64,000 nucleotides of DNA, taken from Tistlia consotensis USBA 355. GTDB taxonomy: Bacteria > Pseudomonadota > Alphaproteobacteria > Kiloniellales > DSM-21159. A program made the position numbers and the translations under genes. This document shows, piece by piece, positions 55,506 to 64,000 of this stretch. The notes below the pieces were generated by a model that saw only the letters and a list, made by a program, of their open reading frames with translations, did no database searches and was not told the DNA's origin. The DNA is taken from positions 1 through 64,000 of the forward strand of contig NZ_FWZX01000026.1 in the NCBI RefSeq assembly GCF_900177295.1, written 5' to 3'. Position 1 is the stretch's first letter; each line of letters begins with the position of its first letter.

Positions 55506-56327
55506 TCAGTCGGGAAGCCGCTCCCGGATCGGCTCGAAGACCGGACGCCGAATGCCGTAGTTCAGCCGTTCGCCGCCGTCGATCACGAGCACGTGGCCCG
55601 TGACGAAGGCGGCATGGGGCGAGCAGAGCCACGTCGCCGCCCAGCCGAGCTCGTGCAGCCGGCCGGTGCGCAGCGCCGGGATGCGCGTGCGCTCCGCTTC
55701 GTAGCCCTCGGGGCGGTTCCGCGCCATGTCGGGACTGTGGTCGCCGTGGGGAAAGACGCCGGGGGCGATCGCGTTGACGCGAATGCCGTCCGGCGCCCAT
55801 TCGACGGCCAGGGTCTCGGTCAGGCTGCGCACGCCGGACTTGGCAGCGGCACTGTGGGCGTGGCCCGGCGCGCCGCCGTCCACGTAGGTGGCGAGCACGT
55901 TCAGAATCGGGCCCCCGGCTCCGCAGGCCACACGGCGACGGGCGAACTCCCGGCTGCACAGGAAGGTGCCCGTCAGCACGATGTCCACCACCGCACGCCA
56001 GCCGTTCGGCGACAGCCGCTCCGCACGCACCGGGAAGTTGCCGGCAGCGTTGTTCACCAGCACCGAGACCGGCCCGGCTTCCGCCTCGATGCGCGCGAAG
56101 GCGGCACTGACGGCCTCCGGCTCGCGCACGTCGAGCGCGACCTCGATCGCGGCCCCGCCGGCTGCCTCGATTGCCGCGACGCCGCGCAGCCGGTGGTCGG
56201 CCTTGCGGCTCGCGACGGCGATCGTGGCCCCCAGGCGCGCGAACTCCAGCCCCATGCCGAGGCCGAGGCCAGTGCCCCCGCCGGTGATCAGCACGACCTG
56301 CCCCTCGAAGGTCCCCGGCGGCAGCAT
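55506..56327 (-). CDS. SDR-family enoyl/dienoyl-CoA reductase-like protein
   Basis: Counted from ATG 56327 the protein has 273 residues with TGGGTGLG (15-22) and NNAAGNF. In place of Tyr-xxx-Lys it has HSAAAK, an arrangement like that of 2,4-dienoyl-CoA reductases. Thus it probably reduces an unsaturated acyl-CoA. No good ribosome site precedes 56327, and the frame is open up to ATG 56525, right beside the operator motifs, so a longer N-terminus is possible. Confidence 0.78.
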   Translation of the reverse strand: MLPPGTFEGQVVLITGGGTGLGLGMGLEFARLGATIAVASRKADHRLRGVAAIEAAGGAAIEVALDVREPEAVSAAFARIEAEAGPVSVLVNNAAGNFPVRAERLSPNGWRAVVDIVLTGTFLCSREFARRRVACGAGGPILNVLATYVDGGAPGHAHSAAAKSGVRSLTETLAVEWAPDGIRVNAIAPGVFPHGDHSPDMARNRPEGYEAERTRIPALRTGRLHELGWAATWLCSPHAAFVTGHVLVIDGGERLNYGIRRPVFEPIRERLPD

Positions 56328-56527
56328 CGAGCGGCCGGCCGGCGGCGGCTCCGGCAGGCCCGACGGTGGCACGGTCACCGGCTTGCCCGCCGCGCCGAGC
56401 GGAGCACCTGGTGCCGGGCGCAGGCCAGCGTCATGCCTCCTCCTTGCCACCACGCAGATCACCCCGCGGTCGACCTGCCCGGGCAGGCCATCGGTCTTCT
56501 CCCGGCAACGGCCGACGCATGACATTG

Positions 56528-56556
56528 ATACGCATGATTACCATATGCCTGCGATT
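56528..56556. promoter_or_regulatory. MarR-regulon-type motifs, set c (pair)
   Basis: ATACGCATGATTAC (56528-56541) and ATATGCCTGCGATT (56543-56556) start 15 bases apart. They match ATATGCTTGCATAT at 9 and 10 of 14 positions, and lie upstream of the dienoyl-reductase-like gene on the minus strand. Confidence 0.6.
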
Positions 56557-56565
56557 CACGTCCGG

Positions 56566-57792
56566 TCAACCGCCTCGCCGATCGCTCCGACTGGCCTCGA
56601 GAGCAGCCTGGTGCGCGGGGGCGGCAATCGCGATCAGCCGCTCCGCACGCTCCTCCAGCGTGATTCCGCGCAGGTCGGCGGCCCCGTGCTCCGTCACCAC
56701 CACGTCGACGTCGAAACGGGACAGCGACACCGGCCCCTCCCCCTGGCCCGCGGGAACGATCCGGCTGGCTGCCCCGCCGCTGCCCGTCGCCGCGAGCAGG
56801 ACGACACGCAGCCCGTTCGCCAGCCTGGCGCCGGCGGCGAAGTCGGTCGCGCCGCCCGGGCCGGAAGCCGGCCGGCCGTCCCGGGATTCGGCGTAGGCCT
56901 GGCCGAAGAGGTCGACCTGATTGGCCGAGTTCAGAGTGACGAGTCCTGGCAGCTCGGAGAGCATGGTCAGGTCGTGAGTGCGGGAGACCGGGGCGAAGCG
57001 GAAGGCCGGGTCGGACAAGGTCCCGTAGAGCCTGCGCGTACCGATGGCGACGCCAGCCGTGATCGGCAAGGCAGACCTCAGGGCGCCGGCCTCGAGGAGA
57101 TTCAGGCAGGCGTCGCCGATCAGACCGGACCAAAGCGCCAGCTCCCGATGTCCGCGCAGTGACAGAAGCGCGGCTTCCGGCAGGCCGCCGAGCCCGCATT
57201 GCACCACGGCGCCATCCGGCACCAGCGCTGCGACGTGACGGCCGACGGCGGCGCCGAGCGGCGTGTCGCGCGACGGGCTTTCGGGCAGCGCCGACGCCGC
57301 TTCCAGCACGGCCGTCATCTCGCGCAAGGGAATGGCCGAGGCGCCTTCGGTGCGCGGCAGCAGCGGATTGATCAGGCCGATGCGGACAGGGATATGCGGC
57401 CAGAGATCCGGCAGGAAGTCGCAGACCGGCCCGAAGCTGCAGCGGCCCGCCGCATCCGGAGGCGCGACGGCGAAGACGGCGGCGTCGATGCGGATCGAGC
57501 GGAGGCGCGCCCGAATCGCGGCATAGTTGAGGGGCAGGAAGGAGACGTTCGCGAGGCCGGCGAGAGTCGGCGCCGCGAAAAAGGTCTCCACCGCCACGCC
57601 GGCCCGGGCGAGGTCGGAGACGTCATTGAGACCGGGCACGAAAATGCCTGTGATCCGCATGTCGTCCCGGCGCAGCGCCACCTCGCGAAGCAGCTCGTGC
57701 AGCACCGGCGCGGCCGCCGAGCACTCCTGGAGCCAGATTCGCGCGCCCGCCGGGAGGAGCTCGGCAAGCTGCGCCGGATAGAACGCCGTCAT
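56566..57792 (-). CDS. acetyl-CoA hydrolase/transferase family protein
   Basis: The 408-residue protein belongs to the family of 4-hydroxybutyrate CoA transferase and acetyl-CoA hydrolase: CGLGGLPEAALLSLRGHRELA, TLNSANQVDLFGQ, GGATDFAAGARL and VVTEHGAADLRG. At the place where, from memory, the Clostridium transferase has its catalytic Glu (HTEM) this protein reads LWSGLIGD, so mechanism and activity are uncertain. It probably activates or releases a pathway acid. ATG 57792 is chosen from domain length. Confidence 0.8.
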   Translation of the reverse strand: MTAFYPAQLAELLPAGARIWLQECSAAAPVLHELLREVALRRDDMRITGIFVPGLNDVSDLARAGVAVETFFAAPTLAGLANVSFLPLNYAAIRARLRSIRIDAAVFAVAPPDAAGRCSFGPVCDFLPDLWPHIPVRIGLINPLLPRTEGASAIPLREMTAVLEAASALPESPSRDTPLGAAVGRHVAALVPDGAVVQCGLGGLPEAALLSLRGHRELALWSGLIGDACLNLLEAGALRSALPITAGVAIGTRRLYGTLSDPAFRFAPVSRTHDLTMLSELPGLVTLNSANQVDLFGQAYAESRDGRPASGPGGATDFAAGARLANGLRVVLLAATGSGGAASRIVPAGQGEGPVSLSRFDVDVVVTEHGAADLRGITLEERAERLIAIAAPAHQAALEASRSDRRGG

Positions 57793-57997
57793 GACCACGG
57801 GACGCCTGCGGAAGTCGGAACAGTTGTATTGCGCATCACCTTTCCACCAGGACTTTCGGTTTCGAACGGTCCAGCGACGCGCCGCACTTCGGCACATCCG
57901 CGTCCGCCGGACCGTCGCGACGGCCGCGCGGTCGCTGCTCCTTCATGCCGTCTCGCAGGCCGGCAATCCCTGTCGAAGGGTCGAGCGGAAAGCCCGA

Positions 57998-58041
57998 TGA
58001 AACTTGCATAAAATATGCTTGCTTATAGTACGAACTTGTAC
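57998..58041. promoter_or_regulatory. MarR-regulon-type motifs, set d (pair plus a palindrome)
   Basis: TGAAACTTGCATAA (57998-58011) and ATATGCTTGCTTAT (58013-58026) start 15 bases apart; the second matches the consensus at 13 of 14 positions. The near-palindrome GTACGAACTTGTAC follows at 58028-58041. They precede the MarR gene itself, which fits autoregulation. Confidence 0.65.
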
Positions 58042-58080
58042 GCATCCTTGACGCCACAACCTTCAACGGCAGGCCGCGCC

Positions 58081-58617
58081 ATGGCAAAGAGGAAGACCGA
58101 CCCGCAGGCCGAAGAGGCCAAACAGTCGATCGGACCCAAGGACTTCAGGATCGGGTTCTACGTTCACGACGTCTCGCGTCTGCGGCGGACGCTGTTCGAC
58201 AGCTACATGAAGCCGCTCGGGATAACCCGATCGCAGTGGTGGGTGCTCGCCCAGCTCTCCCGCTCGCTGTCCCACAACGGCGCCGACGGCATGCTGCAGA
58301 CCGACCTCGCGGCGGTGCTCGAGGTCGGCAAGGTCACGGTCGGCGGGCTCATCGACCGGCTCGAAGCTGGCGGCTTCGTGGAGCGGCGCCCCAGCCCCAC
58401 GGACCGCCGCGCCAAGCGTGTCGTCATCACCGAGCGCGGCTACGAGGTGCTCGAGCAGATGAGCTCGGTCGGGCGCACGCTCAATCTCTCGATTCTCAAG
58501 GGCATCCCGAAAGACGAGGTGCGCATCGCCGAGAACGTGCTGGCCCGCATGAAGAAGAACATCCGGGAGAAGCTGGACAAGGACAGCATGGCCGAAGGCG
58601 GCGACGACGAGTCGTGA
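58081..58617 (+). CDS. MarR-family transcriptional regulator
   Basis: The 178-residue protein has the MarR winged helix: GITRSQWWVLAQLSR, DLAAVLEVGKVTVGGLIDRLEAGGFVERR, and the wing PTDRRAKRVVITERG. MarR dimers bind palindromes of 16-20 bases and are released by small acids or CoA esters. It lies amid the CoA-pathway genes whose intergenic regions share a common motif, so it is the most likely binder. ATG 58081 is chosen over the frame start within the motif region. Confidence 0.88.
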   Translation: MAKRKTDPQAEEAKQSIGPKDFRIGFYVHDVSRLRRTLFDSYMKPLGITRSQWWVLAQLSRSLSHNGADGMLQTDLAAVLEVGKVTVGGLIDRLEAGGFVERRPSPTDRRAKRVVITERGYEVLEQMSSVGRTLNLSILKGIPKDEVRIAENVLARMKKNIREKLDKDSMAEGGDDES

Positions 58618-58640
58618 CCTGGCGCGGCGCCGCCCGCCGG

Positions 58641-59738
58641 TCAGCGCGACCACCCGCGCCTCCTCGTGGCGGCCGGCCAGCCGGCCTCGGCATCACGGGC
58701 GAGCACGACCGGCGGCTCCAGGACAGGCGAGCCGGCCTCGGCGAAGCGCGGGGCCGGGCGCGGACGGATCTCGGCGCCGCGGATATCGTATGCCTTCCGC
58801 GCGACGTTCTGCGGATGGTGCGGCGCTTCGGCGAAGGTGAGCACCGGCGCGACACAGGCGTCACTGCCCTCGAACAGGCGACACCACTCGTCGCGCTCGC
58901 GGGTCGCGAACAAGGCCGCGTAGCGCGCCTTCAGCTCGGGCCACACGGCCGGGTCGCTGCGGTCTGGCACCTCCGGAGCCTCGTCGCCCAGACGGGCCGC
59001 GAAGACCTCGTGGAACTGGGGCTCGAGCGGCGCAACCGCGATGTCGAGACCGTCCTTGCAGCGATAGACGTTGTAGAACGGCGCCCCGCCGTCGATCAGG
59101 TTCGTTCCCGGCTCGCCCGTCCAGCGGCCACGCTCGGCGAGCGAATGGAAGATCCCGGCGAAGAGATTGGCACTGTCGAGGATCGCGGCGTCGACCACAT
59201 CGCCCCGCCCCGTGCGCTCCGCCCGCAGCCGCGCGGCCAGCAGGCCGAAAGCCAGGAACAGCGCCCCGCCGCCATAGTCGCCGACCAGGTTGAGCGGCGG
59301 AGAAGGCGGCTCGCCGCGTCCGCCGAGCGCCGACAGAAGACCTGACAGCGCAATGTAGGTCAGGTCGTGGCCGGCCGAGCGGGCGAGCGGCCCATCCTGT
59401 CCCCAGCCGGTCATCCGGCCGTAGACAAGACGAGGGTTGCCACGCCTCAGATCCTCGGGGCCGAACCCCAGCCTCTCCATGACCCCCGGGCGGAAACCCT
59501 CGATCAGGATGTCCGCCTGGGAGGCGAGTTCCGCGAAATGCGTCCGATCCGCGGCGTCGCGCAGGTCGAGGTGCAGGACGCTCTTGCCGCGGTGGGTCAT
59601 GTCGCGCGGGTCCACCTCGCTGCCCGGGCGCTGGATCCGCAGCACCTCGGCCCCCAGGTCGGCCAGCAGCATCGCCGCGAAGGGGCCGGGCCCGATGCCT
59701 GCCAGCTCCAGCACCCTGATGCCGGAGAGCGGTCCCAT
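58641..59738 (-). CDS. alpha-methylacyl-CoA racemase-like CaiB/BaiF protein
   Basis: The 365-residue protein matches AMACR/MCR: GIGPGPFAAMLLADLGAEV near the start, His124 in SAGHDLTYIALSG and Asp154 in LVGDYGGGALF, close to the His126/Asp156 acid-base pair of the mycobacterial racemase. It would epimerise 2-methylacyl-CoA esters, a step needed for beta-oxidation of methyl-branched or sterol side chains. ATG 59738 has AGGGAG 6 bases upstream. It is convergent with the MarR gene. Confidence 0.85.
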   Translation of the reverse strand: MGPLSGIRVLELAGIGPGPFAAMLLADLGAEVLRIQRPGSEVDPRDMTHRGKSVLHLDLRDAADRTHFAELASQADILIEGFRPGVMERLGFGPEDLRRGNPRLVYGRMTGWGQDGPLARSAGHDLTYIALSGLLSALGGRGEPPSPPLNLVGDYGGGALFLAFGLLAARLRAERTGRGDVVDAAILDSANLFAGIFHSLAERGRWTGEPGTNLIDGGAPFYNVYRCKDGLDIAVAPLEPQFHEVFAARLGDEAPEVPDRSDPAVWPELKARYAALFATRERDEWCRLFEGSDACVAPVLTFAEAPHHPQNVARKAYDIRGAEIRPRPAPRFAEAGSPVLEPPVVLARDAEAGWPAATRRRGWSR

Positions 59739-59823
59739 CCCCACTCCCTGCGCTGCCTGCATCATGCCTCCACCATCCACCGCCGGTCCCGATCGTCAGA
59801 TGATGGTGGCAGCCAGGATAAAT

Positions 59824-59852
59824 AAATGCTAGCTGATAGTGCGCTTGCATAT
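59824..59852. promoter_or_regulatory. MarR-regulon-type motifs, set e (pair)
   Basis: AAATGCTAGCTGAT (59824-59837) and GTGCGCTTGCATAT (59839-59852) start 15 bases apart, and match the consensus at 10 and 11 of 14 positions. They sit between the divergent racemase and HMG-CoA-synthase-like genes and could control both. Confidence 0.65.
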
Positions 59853-59900
59853 TTCTTAGCAGACGAGACCTGCCGGACGAGGGCAGGCGGAAGGGGGAGG

Positions 59901-61337
59901 ATGGAGTTCGGCATCGTCTCGAGCGGCGCTTACATACCGAAGCATCGGCTGGCTCGAAGCGCCATCGCCGCCGCCCACAGCTGGATGGCGCCCGCTCTGA
60001 AGGCACAGGCCAAAGGTGCGCGCGCCTTCTGCAATTTCGACGAGGATTCCGTCACGATGGCGGTCGAGGCGGTTCGCGACTGCCTTGCCGACGGCCCGGA
60101 ACGGGCAGGCATCGAGGTGTTGGCACTGGCCTCCACGACGCTGCCCTATGCCGACCTGTCCAACGCCGCGATCGTCGCGGCCGCGGCCGACCTGCCGAAG
60201 GCGATCCGGACCCTCGAGAGCGGCGGCTCGCAGCGGGCTGCGACCTCCACGCTGCTCCAGCTTCTGCGTGGCCCGGCCTGCGACACCTTGCTCGTCGCGT
60301 CCGAGCGGCCGCAGGCGCGCCCGGCGAGCGTGCAGGAGATGCAGTCCGGCGCCGGCGCCGCGGCGCTCCGGCTGGGCTGCGGCGACCTCGTCGCGCGGTT
60401 CCTCGGGGGCGCCAGCCTGGCGGCGACCTTGGCCGACCACGTCCGCGCCAGCGACGCCGAGGAGGGATACTTCTGGGAGGAGCGCTGGGTCCGGGACGAG
60501 GGCTACGCGAAGATCGCTCCCCGGGTGATCCGGGCCGCCCTGGAGGACGCCGGGATCGGCATCGACGACATCGACCATTTCGTCATGCCCTCGCTCCTGC
60601 GGCAGGGTGCCGCCGTGGCCGCCAGGGCCGTCGGCTTCGCGGGCAAGATGGCGGACGACCTGGCAGCCGACGGCGGCCACGCCGGCGCGGCCCATGGGCT
60701 GCTGATGCTGGCGAGCGTGCTGGAGTCCGCCCGGCCGGGCGAGCGAATCCTGCTCGTGGGCTTCGGCCAGGGCGCCGATGCCCTGGTGTTCGAGGCGACG
60801 GGGCGCCGACCGTCCAGCCGGGGCGTTTCCGGCGCCCTCGCCCGCCGTGTCGAGACCACGGACTACCTTCGCCTGCTGTCGCACTACGACCGGATCGAAC
60901 TGGACTGGGGCATGCGGGCCGAGAGCCCGGAGAAGGCGGCGCTGACCAACGCCTGGCGAGCCGAAGGGCAGCTGGCGGCCTTCAAGGCGGGCCGATGCCC
61001 GGCCTGCGGGGCTGTGCAGTTCCCGCAGCTGCCCTGCTGCGTCAGCCCCGGCTGCGGCACACCTCGCGACAGGTTCGCACAAGCCTCGCTGGCCGACGAG
61101 CCAGCGAAGGTCCTGACCTACACCGCCGACTGGCTGTCCTACCACCCCGCGCCCCCGCTCTACGTCGGCTTCGTCCAGTTCGAGAATGGCGCGCGGCTCT
61201 ACATGGAGACCACGGACGCCGCGGCCGAGGAGATGGATGTCGGCGTGCCCGTCGCGATGGTGTTCCGCATCAAGAGGATAGACCCGCGCAGCGGCTTCCG
61301 GAGGTACTTCTGGAAGGCGACGCCGCAAGAGCCCTGA
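59901..61337 (+). CDS. HMG-CoA synthase-like thiolase-fold protein fused to a DUF35 OB-fold
   Basis: The 478-residue protein has an N-terminal HMG-CoA-synthase/KAS III-like domain (residues 1-330) and a C-terminal DUF35 part with a zinc ribbon (Cys366, Cys369, Cys379 or 380, Cys385) and an OB-fold (from about 395). At the place of the nucleophilic Cys of archaeal HMG-CoA synthase it has Ser110 (SGGSQRAATS). DUF35 proteins form complexes with thiolases and channel acyl-CoA; a thiolase gene is next, 10 bases on. GGGGGAGG fixes ATG 59901. Confidence 0.82.
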   Translation: MEFGIVSSGAYIPKHRLARSAIAAAHSWMAPALKAQAKGARAFCNFDEDSVTMAVEAVRDCLADGPERAGIEVLALASTTLPYADLSNAAIVAAAADLPKAIRTLESGGSQRAATSTLLQLLRGPACDTLLVASERPQARPASVQEMQSGAGAAALRLGCGDLVARFLGGASLAATLADHVRASDAEEGYFWEERWVRDEGYAKIAPRVIRAALEDAGIGIDDIDHFVMPSLLRQGAAVAARAVGFAGKMADDLAADGGHAGAAHGLLMLASVLESARPGERILLVGFGQGADALVFEATGRRPSSRGVSGALARRVETTDYLRLLSHYDRIELDWGMRAESPEKAALTNAWRAEGQLAAFKAGRCPACGAVQFPQLPCCVSPGCGTPRDRFAQASLADEPAKVLTYTADWLSYHPAPPLYVGFVQFENGARLYMETTDAAAEEMDVGVPVAMVFRIKRIDPRSGFRRYFWKATPQEP

Positions 61338-61347
61338 GGAGGCGACG

Positions 61348-62550
61348 ATGGCTACCGGAATCAAGGACAAGGTCGCGATCATCGGCATGGGGTGCAGCCG
61401 GTTCGGCGAGCGTTGGGATGTCGGCGAGGACGACCTGATGGCCGAGGCCTTCGACGAGGCCCTGGCCGATGCCGGCATCGAGAAGTCGCGGATCGAAGCG
61501 GCCTGGCTCGGCTCCTGCATGGACGCGGTGAACATCGGCAACTCGGCGATCCCCGCCTCCTTCGCGCTGCGCATGGACGGGATCCCCTTCACCCGGGTCG
61601 AGAACATGTGCGCGACCGGCACCGAGGCGCTGCGCGGTGCGGCGTACGCGGTCGCCTCGGGCGCGGTCGACGTCGCGCTCGCCATCGGCGCCGAGAAGCT
61701 GAAGGATACCGGCTATGGCGGCTTGCCCAATCCCTTCAAGGGCACCTTCAACGACCTCTGGTTCCAGATCGGATCGGCCCCGGCGGGCTTTGCGCAACTC
61801 GCTTCGGGCTACCGCACCAGGTACCAGATCTCGAAGCAGGACCTGAAGCGCGCCCTCGCCCACGTCTCCTGGAAGAGCCACCAGAACGGCGCGCTGAGCC
61901 CCAAGGCGCATCTGCGCAAGCCGGTGGACATGGACACGATCCTGAACGCGCCGATGATCGCCGAGCCGCTCGGTCTCTACGACTGTTGCGGCGTCAGCGA
62001 CGGGGCGGCGGCGGCGATCGTCACGACCCCGGAGATCGCGCGCACGCTCGGCAAGGTCGACATGGTCACGATCAAGGCGATCCAGCTCTCGATCAGCTCG
62101 GGAATCGAATCCTCGACCGACCAGTGGGACGGCAGCCACGTGCGCAACACGCGCAACGCCGCGAGGAAGGCCTACGAAGAGGCTGGAATCACCGATCCGC
62201 GCAGGCAGCTCGACCTGATGGAGGTGCACGACTGCTTCTCGATCACCGAGCTGGTGACCATGGAAGACCTCTTCGTCTCGGAGGAGGGCCGGGCCGTGGC
62301 CGACGTGCTGGACGGCTTCTACGACCGCGACGGCGTCGGCGTGCCCTGCCAGGTCGACGGCGGCCTCAAGTGCTTCGGCCACCCGATCGGCGCCTCGGGC
62401 CTGCGGATGGCCTACGAAAACTACAGCCAGCTGCTCGGCCGCGCGGGCGAACGCCAGATCGCGGGCGCCTCGCTCGGGCTCAGCCACAACCTCGGCGGTG
62501 TGCCCTTCCAGGGCATCGCCGCGATCTCGATCCTCGGCCTGCACGGCTGA
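61348..62550 (+). CDS. SCP-x-type thiolase / acetyl-CoA acetyltransferase
   Basis: The 400-residue thiolase has nucleophile Cys88 in NMCATGTEA, His294 in VHDCFS, and Cys342 with His345 in GGLKCFGHPIGASG. It belongs to the SCP-x/archaeal-type branch that works with DUF35 partners. It would cleave a 3-ketoacyl-CoA, or carry out a retro-aldol or condensation step. It is tightly linked to the DUF35 fusion gene and to an acyl-CoA dehydrogenase gene 38 bases on. Confidence 0.9.
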   Translation: MATGIKDKVAIIGMGCSRFGERWDVGEDDLMAEAFDEALADAGIEKSRIEAAWLGSCMDAVNIGNSAIPASFALRMDGIPFTRVENMCATGTEALRGAAYAVASGAVDVALAIGAEKLKDTGYGGLPNPFKGTFNDLWFQIGSAPAGFAQLASGYRTRYQISKQDLKRALAHVSWKSHQNGALSPKAHLRKPVDMDTILNAPMIAEPLGLYDCCGVSDGAAAAIVTTPEIARTLGKVDMVTIKAIQLSISSGIESSTDQWDGSHVRNTRNAARKAYEEAGITDPRRQLDLMEVHDCFSITELVTMEDLFVSEEGRAVADVLDGFYDRDGVGVPCQVDGGLKCFGHPIGASGLRMAYENYSQLLGRAGERQIAGASLGLSHNLGGVPFQGIAAISILGLHG

Positions 62551-62588
62551 CGGCGCGCCGCGCGCCGACACTGAAGGAGGGAGCCCTC

Positions 62589-63743
<1,155 letters not shown>

Positions 63744-63877
63744 GTCCCGGCCCTTCTCGGGCGGCTCCGGCGTCGCGAGCAGGACCGTTGCGGCGAGCAG
63801 CGCCACACGTCCCGTCGTGCCTCTCCCCGGCCGAGCGCGTCGTTCGGGCCGCGCGCCTCGAGCGGAGGCGAATTATG

Positions 63878-63906
63878 ATGTGCTTGCATATCTTGCGCTA
63901 GCATAC
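63878..63906. promoter_or_regulatory. MarR-regulon-type motifs, set f (pair)
   Basis: ATGTGCTTGCATAT (63878-63891) and TTGCGCTAGCATAC (63893-63906) start 15 bases apart and match the consensus at 13 and 9 of 14 positions. They lie upstream of the gene that runs off the right edge, which is thus probably part of the same regulon. Confidence 0.65.
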
Positions 63907-63972
63907 TGTTCGGCTGCACCATCGACGAAAGCATGCCGACGCGTGACCGGCTGACCCGAGGGCGGAGACGGA

Positions 63973-64000
63973 ATGAGCGAGACCGACATGGCAACCCGCG
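63973..64000 (+). CDS. start of a gene cut by the right edge
   Basis: ATG 63973 follows GGGCGGAGACGGA and reads MSETDMATR to the end of the window. Too little is present to name it. Its upstream motif pair ties it to the MarR-centred pathway. Confidence 0.5.

Noticed and set aside
58028-58041. GTACGAACTTGTAC as a third member of the 15-bp motif series before marR
   Set aside because: It matches the consensus at only about 5 of 14 positions and its CTTG core is 17, not 15, bases from the previous one; kept only as a nearby palindrome.

Overview
This window is high-GC DNA (roughly 70 percent) packed with catabolic transport operons of a kind typical of free-living Alphaproteobacteria: a SmoEFGK-type polyol importer, a Liv-type and a polyamine-type ABC importer, a TRAP transporter, and many CoA-thioester enzymes. 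A Rhodospirillales-like or related host is likely, but that is inference from gene content; no rRNA or tRNA gene was seen to confirm it.

Layout. 1-324: 3' end of an IS1182-type insertion sequence, ending at the stop codon of the next gene. 322-6720 (minus): LuxR-type regulator, polyamine-type ABC importer and a NylB-like amide hydrolase. 7025-11442: flavin reductase, GST, a HigBA toxin-antitoxin pair with two operator palindromes, an orphan PhnM, a PRC-barrel protein and a PqiA-type membrane protein. 11427-16041 (minus): branched-chain-amino-acid-type (Liv) ABC importer, divergent from 16161-20281: GntR, carboxymuconolactone-decarboxylase-like protein, HIBADH-like dehydrogenase, SCP2/alpha-beta hydrolase and lactonase-type metallohydrolase. 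The two arms share one promoter region with two perfect palindromes and form a self-contained uptake and catabolism cassette for an unknown acid or lactone.

20282-32203: mixed single genes (LysR, EamA transporter, DUF72, AlkB, Ada, P1 peptidase, two Fe/2OG oxygenases, methyltransferase, ZntB-like transporter, QueC, small membrane protein), interspersed with paired inverted repeats of two families. 32274-39748: sorbitol/mannitol-type operon (SmoEFGK, SmoS, second SDR) with a divergent ROK repressor and a 14-bp-arm operator. 40176-49735: a CoA transferase, acyl-CoA dehydrogenase, MaoC hydratase and CitE lyase set resembling itaconate/C5-dicarboxylate degradation, with a FadR-type regulator, a BKACE enzyme, a TRAP transporter and a decayed CoA-transferase pseudogene. 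49736-54354: aldehyde dehydrogenase, 3-hydroxyisobutyrate dehydrogenase and isobutyryl-CoA-dehydrogenase-like gene (valine-type catabolism) with a divergent LysR.

54453-64000: a MarR-centred CoA pathway (two SDRs, two CoA-transferase-family proteins including an AMACR-like racemase, an HMG-CoA-synthase-like/DUF35 fusion, an SCP-x-type thiolase and an acyl-CoA dehydrogenase). In five separate intergenic regions an AT-rich motif close to ATATGCTTGCATAT occurs as pairs set exactly 15 bp apart. This is the most striking unexplained signal in the window and defines a candidate regulon for an undescribed beta-oxidation-like pathway.
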